NCBI RefSeq assembly: GCF_910592395.1
Contig: NC_088311.1
Location: 3,352,501 to 3,416,500 of the forward strand
Source: Lineus longissimus
Taxonomy: Eukaryota > Nemertea > Pilidiophora > Heteronemertea > Lineidae
DNA: 64,000 nt
Direction: 5' to 3'
The stretch's first letter is position 1, and the number at the start of each line of letters is the position of its first letter. This document shows positions 51,723 through 63,700 of this stretch, piece after piece. The notes under the pieces are model-generated. The model saw only the letters and a list, made by a program, of their open reading frames with translations, had not been told where the DNA came from and made no database searches. A program made the position numbers and the translations under genes.

Positions 51723-53625
51723 AAATCCATTTGACAATATATCTGTTCAAAATGTCAAGCCAGCGAGTGCAAAATGATAGAGAGATATTTTAAGATATCC
51801 AGGAAGACAATACTCAGTTATTCATATTGGATTTTTATATAAGTCGCGAAGAACAATCTGCTGACCCATAATCAACCTTTAAGAAACAATACCGCAATCA
51901 CCAACCCTCACCCTTGAAGCCACAACTGACATCGAATAATTCTTTTTTTGCAGAATGTTAAAAACTTAAACAAATATTTAGATTCATTGAGATAACAAGT
52001 CCGATTAAACTTTCAATTCTGTCATTATTCGACCTGGTTGATACCATATTTCATGTAACGCATTGGCCTTTAGACAGCTCAAGAATTAAAATTTAGAAGA
52101 TAATGAATTCAGAACAAGACCAAAATAACGTGACCCGGGCTCCCCGGCCCTGAGATGAAGGTTGAGAGGCGCTTCTCAATCTATCCTGGTAACTTAGGGA
52201 GTTGATGGATTGCTTATACCGATAGGTTAAAGCCCTTGACTCGGTGACCGAACTGCTTTGAACTCGTACTTGAGAGGTAATGAGGAGCTGGTCCATATTT
52301 CAATCATTGACATTTAAACCTTAGTGAACCATAGAAATGACACTTTTTTTATTTTTCTGCCGAAATCATCAATATATTTGTCAGTTTTGGCCGATTCGTT
52401 GTATTTACTGACTATTTATGTAGCTGTTTATCGCTTGAGCAAGAAGAAGGGAAAGTGTATGGAAAAGGAGGGAGTCGAAATCAGGTGAAATAGGAAAGTA
52501 ATACTTGTATCTATCAAATTTTGGCGTTGTCATGAATGATGTAATTAGCAATATGTAATATCATTATCTGCATAACAATTTGAAAAACCCAAATAGATTT
52601 CTTTTTAAACTCTCCGAGATTGCCTCCGGATATATAATGTATCTCAATAACGTCAGGCTGTTGAAAGACAAAACAGATATTTTTGTTGTTGCTATTGAAA
52701 TATCAAGTCCCTTGCTAGAAGAACAAAGAGAAACAGATTGTCGATCATTATCTTTCAGATTCAGCTTTTAATTCTGGTGATTGGTGAATTTAACTTCTTG
52801 CACAACGGCCAGCAATATGTTGATATAGCTGGTGCCGTTTCCTATGATTATTCAATGTGATGCAATTTTAAGTGACAGAGATTATGACACAAAAGTATAT
52901 ATCCATGCCAGCAAACGTTTTGATATAAACATTGCGTCATTTTGTTGTGATGTTGTCCTTCAAGTACATTTGTTACGTAAATGTATTCGTATATCGAAAT
53001 ATGTGTCAAGGTTTATATATTTAGTGGATATTTTGGTAAAATAAGTTACATAACAATCATAAATACAAGTTGCAAAATATGTTCATGTCGAAAAAAATCG
53101 TGCGATGTCCTTTCCCAGCCACCGTATAACTCTCATAACTTTACAGCGCCCCATGCGCACGGGGTTATAAAACAAAAATGAACTGTCGAAGAAAAGTTGA
53201 TGACATCATCATTATTAGCTCACGACCAGTTCTCTTGCACTTATGTTATAAAACTGTCCTGGTAAATACATTAATCATTATAGGAAGTGCAGCATATCAA
53301 ATAATCTCATATCATTGCCTCAATTTTCTTTTCGTCATGGACTTTGAAACCATATTCTAGAGGAATTTTATCTGTATTGTTTCACATGTAGGCCTTCTTA
53401 AGTGAAATCTATTACACCTGTGGGCGATGTCCCTCTTATTGCACCATCCCGCTTAATCAAAGGTTCATTCCAGGTCAAATATTAGGACTCGGAAAAAAAT
53501 GATTCTCCAAGTTCTGCAAAGTATCTGCAAACCTGATTTTTTTTTGTCATATACACCATTATTCAAGAACAAGGTGATCTAAACAATGAATGAGAAATGG
53601 TGTTGCAACGGCCCAGTGCAAAAGA

Positions 53626-53816
53626 GCGACTGAAGAAGAGCACGGACTCGGGGGGGGATTACACAGATTAAACGCGGATTTTGAAAACACATCGATTTAC
53701 AATATTATGTTTATACAAACTCCCAATCATGAGCATTAATGGTGACAGAGCGACAGGAGAAGGACTAAGAACAGTCACACAGAATCGGCGGAATGCGCGG
53801 ATTTTGAAAGCACATA
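53626..53816. repeat. Weak duplication, period about 122 bp
   Basis: Blocks at 53626-53693 and 53748-53816 share GAGCGAC, a CACAGA segment and GCGGATTTTGAAA(A/G)CACAT in order, with moderate divergence between them. Confidence 0.45.
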
Positions 53817-54554
53817 TCGTTAACTTTGTTTACAAAATAGATGGTACTTTAAATTAAAATAAGGAAATAAACTTTTGCGCCCGAATTCTAAGTATAAATC
53901 GGAGAAAAGTCGAGTTCTAAACAAATATCAATCTAAAGTTTGTGTGTACCAGAGAGATATAACTGATAAGTTTTAAGCATCCATCAATAAATTTGGATGT
54001 ATGACAATATCCAATTGTGTCGCTTGTTGACATGGGTACAGGGGGCTACTACCCTGGAGCGCGGGACTGGGTCGAGGCCAGTGCATAGTCACAGGATTCC
54101 ACAATAGGTGGGCAAAGTGGAATCATGACAAGTGTCAGGTCAACTTGGCTATAGTCCACTCTGCGTTGTATAGTGTAAATGATTGTCCTGTTAAGGTGGA
54201 ATGGGTTTTGATATTGAGGTTCATGTTAAGTTGACTTGTCATCAGATGTAGATAGGGAGAGGGCATAGCATGAATATCAAGGAAGTTTCGGCAAACTTAG
54301 ACTGAAATCAAGCTTGAGCTATCACGATTCGAGGACATGGAGTAAGTTAAGGAAACGTATATCCCGTCCCTAGTGTTTATATGAGATATTCGCCAATCAA
54401 TTTTTAACTATTTAGACATCTATGATATCTTAGGACGAGGTAAAAATGACGATTCAGCACATATATCAAATCAAAGTCCGGGAAGATTTCCTTTTCGTTT
54501 CACCACACAATCGCATATCTTTAGACTCTGACCTCAGTCATTCTCCTTGGTGAG

Positions 54555-54560
54555 ATATAA
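54555..54560 (+). promoter_or_regulatory. Candidate TATA box of the lipid-carrier gene
   Basis: GAGATATAAGCC lies about 130 bp upstream of the start codon at 54685, which would leave a 5' UTR of roughly 100 bp. TATA-driven promoters suit abundantly expressed secreted proteins. No transcript evidence is available here. Confidence 0.35.
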
Positions 54561-54684
54561 GCCCCGTTCGGATCTGAGTTCTGTCAAACCTGACATTAAC
54601 ACGGTGAAAGACACATGCAGGTGCCCATTCCAACATAGACGCGAGCACTGATTTCAAGAAGGCCTAAAGTCTTTTCACATAATA

Positions 54685-54739
54685 ATGGACTCGAGGATAC
54701 TCCTCGTCTCCTTGGTGGTCTTAACGACCGCTTCGGCAG
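54685..54739 (+). CDS. Lipid carrier exon 1: signal peptide
   Basis: ATG has A at -3 and G at +4. It encodes MDSRILLVSLVVLTTASA, a typical signal peptide with likely cleavage after ASA, and ends in phase 1 at donor GTAAGT. Confidence 0.85.
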
Positions 54740-57700
54740 GTAAGTGTTGTCAATTATTGCTATTTTCAAAACAAAATGTAAGAATTGGACAGGACACTAA
54801 TTAACCAGGTGTCGAATGAATTATGACATTTCGGATAGCTGCAAACATGTGCTTCATTAAACTCTTTTTTATTCGGCAAAAAAATATGAGCCACATGAAA
54901 AAAATTCTTTTCTTCTGGTTATGGCCTGTCCTGTCCATTTCAGTAGAGTAGTGTGTTCAATCTATCGACGTGTCGCCCTCCTGTCCAGATAAATCTAAAC
55001 TATACCTTCTTCCAAGCATTAAGATGTCATGTAATGTAGACGCCTTCTCCGTATTCAGTTTGTGTTTGTAACTTTTAAAATGCAACCCCTGATGCTGCAA
55101 GAAGTCCATTCATTACTCATATCAAAGTTTTGGAACAATACTTTTCCTTTGGTCAAAGTTCTTGACCTTCATCGCTCGATTGTTCCTTACAGTATTAAGT
55201 TTAAAAACATATCCGATGCACTATGCTTTATTACATATATATGTACATGTCTTATCATATTGTCAATTTGAATTATCTTTATATGGGCATGACATACCCA
55301 CCAAATATTGCACAATTTTCCAACTTAAAGTATATACGCAAAGTTTAGCTATGAAAGGACTGTATAGGCTACATGGGAAAGCAGGCCACGGTTGCCCTAT
55401 CAGCGTTATAGAAAACACCAGCGTTAGAAAAAACGTTATCTCCCCCAAGCAAATTTCATTTACAAAACATGCAGTTGTGTTACATGTAAGGACTTAACGC
55501 CAACGTTACTGCTAACGCTAATTGAGCACTGAGCCAAAACTCCATTACCCGGTGTGACAGAATTTCAAGTCACCTGAAATAAAAGTCCCACTTCCTATTA
55601 TATATCTTCTGTGGTAATAGACCCTGATCAAACCCTTAAAAAGAGAAGCCTGCATTAGTAGTCGTCGTTTACCATTTATTTCGTCATGCACTGATGGTGA
55701 CGATTTGCGGTCAGGACTTGGGTGTGACCATCGCCTGTGTCAAACCAATTACATGTATAAGGGTTAACTGCATTTCAATCGAATTAAAGTCGAGCTAAGA
55801 AAATATGTATTGCTATTCACTGATGAAATCATAAGTGCATATAAAATTGATCTAATATTGAAATTAGTGCACCTAAACAATGGTATTTATTGATAAAGAT
55901 GACACACAGAACGTGAAAGTATAAAGCCTGCATGACTTCCCGTATCTTAGGTCAAGAGTCCAATAAGACAACGCAGTGTCATTATGGTGACCGCTATTAT
56001 AAGTCATTAGAATCCTGTCTTGGACTCTGAACTCGAGATTCGAGTGCCCGGAGTCAGCTGGGAGATAAGTCGACCCGGGGTCGACGATCCGTGACAATTA
56101 AAAGCTCAATTAGGTCATTCAATAAGTGTTCGATTGTTTTTAAGTGCATTGTTACATTATTTTCCTAGTTATATTATGTATGTCATCGGAAAGTTAGTTG
56201 TTTACTATCAAGATATAGGACAGTTATTGCTCGTGGGCGATTGGTAATTTTGTTATTTTCAGAGTTAGTTTCGTTTCTACATGTAAATGCCTGATGATTT
56301 ACTATAATTTATCAGGCCTGACATCTAAATATTGATGAATTTCAATGAATTGCTGTCTCAGGATCCCAACCAATGATAGGGGATAACACCTCAATATAAA
56401 TACATTTATTGCGCAAGAAAAAACTAAAGATCGGCGAAACTCAGTCCCCCCTCACGTTTCACTTGATGTAATTGAAAAAGATTATTTAACAAAATTACCT
56501 AATAAAGTCCTTCTACCCTTGATACTAGAAATGTCCGCTTCGAAACAGAGGGTCTGCCTGTTAAATGACTTCGCATATTATACTGCAAATGCCATATTTC
56601 TGATGAGGTGAAAGACGCATTACGAACTTATCCGGGAAATGTTGTGCCACGCCCTAAAAGACATGTTGCCTTGATTCGAATCATTGTTTAATGAATGCTT
56701 CTTGCATGCATATTTCCTTGTCTATCGTAGACTACTTTCAAGATACATGCAGGCCTACTTACAATGTTTGGCTCTACTTTGTGGCTACAGTTGGGCCCTG
56801 TATATCTTGCCCTCCATGGACAATCATCATAAAGAGTGGATCAGGTCTACACTGCTCTTCATTACTATAACCACAGACGTATTAGGCATCATTACTATAA
56901 CCACAGACGTATTAGGCATCATTACTATAACCACAGACGTATTAGGTATATTGGTCACGTTCGTTTCATTTTGTATTTTCCAGGTCCGATTAACCTCGGA
57001 CAGAGAACGTGTTCAAAAAGATGTACAGGTGAGTTGATATCAATTGTTTCTTTACTTGATATGAGGGAAAAGGCGACGAAGTCTGCATCAAATTTCCTGA
57101 TTTAGTTTAAATATCGTCGTCGACAACACACCCTTCGCTTACTTACGAGGTCAATGAGGTTACATTCGAGACAAAGAAAAACATGTAGAAATGGGGCAAT
57201 GCGAGGCAGATTGGACCTGATTGAATCTATGCCTTCCCACAGTCGCGAAAAGGCATCAAAATCACGCATCGTGTGCATTTTCTTGGTAGCTGGCGAATTA
57301 AGGAAAAAAAGAGTTTGTAATGAAAATACAATCATTGTATGTTCTCATGAAAGAACAATACCCAGCGTTCGTGTCGAGGTTTAGTCTCGTCCGCTTCTTA
57401 AGGTCGAGTCTATCACGTCTTGGCGGTGTAATAATATCGTCAACCATCCAGGCAAAATGCATCATGACTAAAATACATGATGGTGACAAAGTCAAAAAAA
57501 GTTTAAAACATATTGGTGGTCAAGATGAGCAATGTGCGGCTGAACATGACCATTGTCAGCCGGCGTGTTCGTATACCGTGTAGCTCTATGTAAACCCAGC
57601 CTGAATTATGAACTGATTGGAGCTTTCAAACGTTTGCCAAAAATCAAAATCTCCTTATCCACCTCTTCAGGAAGCGAAAAATTCAAATATACACCCGGCA

Positions 57701-60700
57701 CAACGTACAGATACGAATATGATGGTAGTGTGACGACAAAAATAAATGGAGCCATGGGAGAGGGCTCCGGACTGCACCTGACGGCGGCGGCTGATATAGA
57801 GGTCTTAGACAAGTGCAACCTTGTCCTGAAGGTAATGAGAGACTTTTCGACGTTAATTTTGCAAATACCTGTCATATCGGAATTTTGTCCTATCTAAATG
57901 CCCTATCATATCCAGGGGCTTCCCTGTTACACAAAAGCTGGATTTTGAACTGATATTCACAGAGGCTTCCAAAGGACAGGTCAAAGGTTTTAATTCTTAA
58001 TTTTTGCATTGTGTCATGTTTCTCAATACAATATTATTGGGTCAAAGATAATGGCTACATAACAATTGTGATGATTATATAATGTACCCAGTTGTAACAG
58101 TTATTAACTTTTGGATGCATTTAATTTAAACAATGACCCATTTCACCTTCCGTGTTCCCCATTCTTTTTTATTCAAAATTCAAAATCCCAATAACCTATT
58201 TTCTAATAGCTTGTGCTTTTGTCACAATTTGCTTTTACTCAAAATGATGCTTTTCTCCTTCAGCTCCGTAACGTCCGCCTTGAAGATTTAAAAAAGACCC
58301 CCATTGCTGGAAGCACCCGATTTGGACGATCTCTGGAGGAGAAGCCTCTGCACTTCTCATTCCAAGATGGCCGCATCGAGGAGCTCTGTACCGTGGATGA
58401 CCAAAAATGGGTATTGAACATCAAGCGTGGTGTGCTGTCCGCCTTCCAGAACAGCATGGAGGACCTCAAGACTGATACCGTCACAAAAGAGGTACATATT
58501 TTGAGAGAAAAGTAACCGACCTAGTTTAATGGAAACTATGCGTCGCGATCGTAGCCCAGCCGCACATTCTTTTGAGTCGAACACCAATCTACATGTACCT
58601 TTTTCTCCGGAAAGATAGTTGAAATTAAAGATTCTCTTCGCAAATATTTAAATAGGCCGCCGAATATGATACAAAATGTTTACTTCGCATTATTGTGTTT
58701 CACGACTGAATTCTAACTCTTCAGATCGATGTCGCCGGTGAATGCGATGCTGAATACAAACTTGGCGAGTCCGGTTGGAGAAGCTTCAGCATCGTAAAGA
58801 GAAAGGACCTCATGGCTTGCACCAGCCGCCAGTCCGCCAAGACCGCCCTCCAGGCAACACCCTACAAGGTCGAGTCGGTGAGTGATAGAAAAATAACTAT
58901 TCACCATTTCCTCTAGTTCTGTGAATACGCTCTTGTGATTGGTTCGGTCCTGAAGACTGCACTGATGAAGCAGGATTGAGAACTTATGATTGGCCATCTT
59001 TGACAGGAAGTAGTGACATGATGGTAATAAGAGGCTCGATATTAATCATAATTTGCTTTGATTTCAGGGCATGCAGTCCCTCCCACTGACCAAGGGTACC
59101 CACGTGTGCCAACATGACATCCACAACAACGGTTACCTGTTGAAATCCGACTGTCAGGAAGAACACATCTTCCGCCCCTTCTCGAAGGAATCCAATGGTG
59201 CTACCACCAGCGCCAGCCACCGCTTGGAGTTCGTTGGAGAGGCAGCAGGAGTTTCGTCTTCATTCAGTGAGTATTTACCTCTTCTTGTTGTCAGACGAGG
59301 CTGCGAAAGAATGTTTATAAGATGGGCAAAACTTCGTAGAGGGAAGAAAGAACGTTGAAATATTGTTCTTTGGGTGAGAGGGGGGTGGGGGCTCTTACTG
59401 CCATCAGTGATGCTCATCTCTCCTCGTTTTGTGCCTTTATTGAGTTGTAGTTTTAACTTTCCTTCTACCTCCAGGTGGTGAATACCGCCGCACCAACCTT
59501 CTCTACGAGCATGAGCTCGAACCAGAGAAGAACAGCCGCGACATGACCGCTGCCATGGACAGCCTCAAGGCTATCTGCGAAGAAATGAAGAACGACGTGA
59601 GGCCAACCACCCCACGCCTCTTTGCCGAGCTTGTATACAAACTGAAAGACATGGATGCCAGATCCCTCAGCAAGCTTTACCGCTATGTTAACAACAATGG
59701 TGTCTGCAAGGACAACCATCAAGTCGCAAAGTAAGTTGATGTTGCAATTTTTGTGGGACCGAAGAGTTATCTTCACGAATCGAATTACAAACTCTTTTTT
59801 AAAATCTGGAACAACTTCCCTCGAACTGACTATGCCACTCCTTCCTTGTGAAGTGGGGCAGATGCTCCCTTCTTCTTGCTTCATCTGACACTTTCGAAGT
59901 CAATGCATATAACTCACGAATTCTAACTTCTTAATATTCAAAGCCTTGAATAAAAGAGTCACAAACTGAGCCTAACAGTAACATGGCTGTCCTCCTTGTA
60001 GGAAATTCTTCATGGATGCCATCCCAATGGTTGGTACCACTGCCTCGGTCTCCCTCATCGGTGACTTGGTTAGCCAGCGTACCATCAAGGGCTCCGAGGC
60101 CGAGATGTGGCTGTCTTCCCTCGCCTTCATCCAGCAGCCAAGCCCACAAATGATGTCTTCTGTCAAGGTAGGCAACTGACTCTTACTTGAAGTCCGTTTT
60201 AAAAGGACCTTATGTGAAGTTGTAGTTTTCCACATTTCTGTTTGGAACAAGGACAACATTTTTTTTTTGTAATTCACCACTTTTTTCAAGCACAATCTCG
60301 TTCAAGCTAAATATGTAATTCTTGCAGCTGTTATTTTTGGAACACCTTGAACCCTTATCACAGGTATTCCTATTAATTTGAAGTGTTTCTTTCAACTGTA
60401 TTTCAATGACATTGGAAGGTCAAGATGAATAGTCCGGGTTTGGGTTCATAGGTACCTGGCGGCAATCCAAAGTCAATTCGAATTATTGCATTGTTTTTTA
60501 AAGTGAACTGGATTAAAGTCGAATATAAAGTTCAAACTTCAATTGGGATATATATTATCAGAGAATCTAAACTCGAGGTTCCATAATTACTATTATTGGT
60601 TCATTGCCCAATAAGGCCAACAAGGATACCTTGAATTAACTTCGAATAGAACAAATACACGAAGTGTTTAAAATTAAAAAGTTTATACTCCTCACATCAA

Positions 60701-63700
60701 ATAAGCATAGTCAGAGAATCATGAACAATTTTCTGTTACCGATTAAGAAGTAACTTACATGTACATGTAGGAGACGCTGAATCTATGATAAAATTGCACA
60801 GTTGTATTTTGGTTCCAACAGTTACCCTGTATATCATTATGTCTTCCCCACAAGAGAGGAGTTGATCTACTTTGCTTTATTTTTGTCTTATTCTTCATAC
60901 AATTTTTTTACTTATTATTTCTTGATTTATTTGTCCAGCAACTGATGGAATCCGTGACCGCCACCAAGACCACCTTCCTCTCTGGTTCCGCCCTGGTCAA
61001 CAGCTACTGCAAGGACAAGGTCTCATGCAGCAGCGACCCAATGATCCAGGCTATTGCCGCCACACTAGAGGGCAAGCTCAACTACAACTGCCGCCTCCGT
61101 GGCGACAAGGACAGAAGCAGAATCATGATGACCTTGAAGGCACTTGGCAACATGGGACACGCACCACGCGCTACCCAGACGATCACCCGATGCATGATGG
61201 AAAGCACCAACGCTGTTGACATCAGGTTGGCAGCCATTGATGCCCTCAGGAGACAGCCATGTGATCCAGATGTAAGTTTACTAGAACCAGTCTTTTAGAA
61301 GCTCTAATCAACTTCAAACAAAGAAAAGATGGGTTCTATAGAAAACTTGGTTCGTAAATTTAGCTCGCCGGCTACTATAGTCAACTAGAGTTGTGCGAGA
61401 TATTTTCGTTATCGCAGGTTTGACGTACATTTACATGTATCGATAAATCTTACAAAAGCTGGTTTGTTTCTACGTTTAAAAGAAGATAACGATAATTCGT
61501 GTTTTCTTCCAGCGTGCCCGAGTCTTGACTCTCTTCTCTGACGCCAACGAAGATTCCGAGGTCCGTATCGCCGCCTATCTTGCCTCCATGCAGTGCGCAA
61601 CCCCTGAGGTTGTTGATGCTGTCACACGCATGCTCACCAACGAGAAGGTCAACCAGGTCGGGTCATTCGTGTGGACTCACCTCACCAACCTGAAGGAAAC
61701 CACTTGCCCACTCAAACAGGATCTCCGCAAGATCTTAGAAAACCAGTACCTCCAGAAGGAATTCGACTTGGACGCCAGGAAATACTCCCGCAACCTTGAG
61801 GGTTCCTTTTACTCCGATATGCTTAACACTGGTGCAAATGTCGAAGGAAACCTCATCTGGTCCCAGAAGAGTTTCGTCCCAAGATCCGCCATGATGAACC
61901 TGACTGTTGATCTTTTTGGCCAGTCTGTCAACCTCCTTGAGGTCGGTGGTCGAGTTGAAGGTATGGAGCGACTCCTTGAGACCTTCTTCGGACCCAACGG
62001 ATACTTCCCAGAGAGCTCCGTCGGTGACATGCTGAAGAGATCCAAGAGATCCGCCTCTGATGACAAGATCAACCGCATCGACCATGAGTTTAACAAGAAG
62101 CGTAACAACGACCTGAAGGGCTCCATGTACTTCCGAGTCTTCGGCCATGAGCTCAACTACGTCGACTTCGCTGGTATGTCTGGCAAAAGTGACTTCAATG
62201 TCCTCGAAATGTTGATCAAGCTCGCCAGCAACCACGACATCAACTTCAGCAAGAGTATAATGTTCCTTGACACCTCCGTGACCATCCCCACCATCCTCGG
62301 TATGCCACTGAAGCTCGCCATCAACGGAACCGCCACAGTCAACATGCAGATCAGTGGCAAGATGGATGTCCGACAGGCCTTCACCTCACCAAGGAGCATG
62401 GACATCACAGGATCAATCAAGCCAAGGTAACCAACTTACTCATTTATTCCGCGGCAAATATCAGATGCAATAGCTGTTCCCTTGTGATAAGAGCAAATAA
62501 CCTTCTATACTTCTACCTTCTCAAGCCGCAAGCGAACGTCCTACCTTTCATATATAGTCACAGTCAGAGCTAGCGGGCTAATAGCACCATGACACACTGC
62601 GGACCTGCCCACCAGGATAGGGTTAGATGGAGAACGCTTCTGGCTGCCTCAGCCGACTGATTTTGACTTTGATGATGGTAACTTCTTCCACGCCGAGTCG
62701 TTTTTTTCCTAAACCTATCTTCTTTTGTTTCCAGTGGCGCCGTGGCTATCTCCAGTCTCATGAGCGTAGATGCTGGTGTTGCCCGCACCGGTCTCAAGAT
62801 GGTCACCACCTTGCACTCAAGCAGCGAGATCGATGGCTCCATTAAGATGGAAGATGGACAGGTCCTTATCACCAAGTTCAACATGCCGCGTGAGAAGATT
62901 GAGATCCTCAATGCTGAGTAAGTGATATCATTTTTATGTCCTTCTTCTTATTTCATAAGTACATGATTTATATGTTATAAGGTGAAGGTCTTTGGAGCAA
63001 CGCGGATGATGGGATCGACTTCAGTTTTTGATTGAAAAAATTCCATTGGCAACACAGGTAGTTAAAACATAAACTTGATGGAAGAGCGGCTTTAATAACT
63101 GACGACGGACTCTTGCAGGTAGAAGTATTGGTAACGCCTTGTTGCAATGAAAGAAAACTCCTTAAATTTGAAACTTTTTTCAAATTGATGTACCCTGGTA
63201 TGTGATAGTCTCTTCCGTACTATTCTCAGTGGCAATCATGTGAACTCGTTTGCTTACAGGAACAAATTCTATATCGTCCATGGAGAAAATGAGGTCGAAG
63301 AGACCATGCCCACAGCCAAGCGCATCACGAAGAGCAAATGCACAAGCAGTTTCATGACCCAGCTTCTTGGAGTTGAACTGTGCGGAGAGATCAGCCATCC
63401 AGCTTTCGAAGTCAAAGAAGCCACCTTTGCTCCCCTTATGGGACCCTCAAAGATGTCCATTGCTCTCAGCAAGAAGGACACCCTCACTGGTTATGAGTTT
63501 GAAGCCCGGTTCCAAAACCAGAAGACCCGCGTGAATGGCAGGACCACCACCAATCACGTGGCTCGTCTTGCCTTCAACACCCCTGGCTCAAAGATCAACC
63601 GTGAGATGTCAGTGGACTTCCTCATGAACAGCGGAGAGCGCAAACTGAACTTCAACCTGGTCTCACCATGGACCAAGGTCTCATTGAATGGTGAGAATGT

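Larger units (their letters stand above)
47859..54684. other. Intergenic region between divergent acyltransferase and lipid-carrier genes
   Basis: Apart from promoters, I find no gene here. It holds the 32-bp tandem array (48173-48563), a tRNA-Glu-like sequence (50252-50324), an inverted-repeat element near 50.7-50.9 kb, a dispersed repeat (51530-51722) and a weak duplication near 53.6-53.8 kb. Open frames are short and without domains. Confidence 0.6.

Noticed and set aside
56684-57037. 117-codon open frame ending in lipid-carrier exon 2
   Set aside because: It reads exon 2 in the wrong frame and contains the translated 30-bp repeat; the correct frame joins exons 1 and 3.
61735-62235. 166-codon - strand open frame opposite lipid-carrier exon 10
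   Set aside because: It is an antisense shadow of a well-supported GC-rich coding exon.
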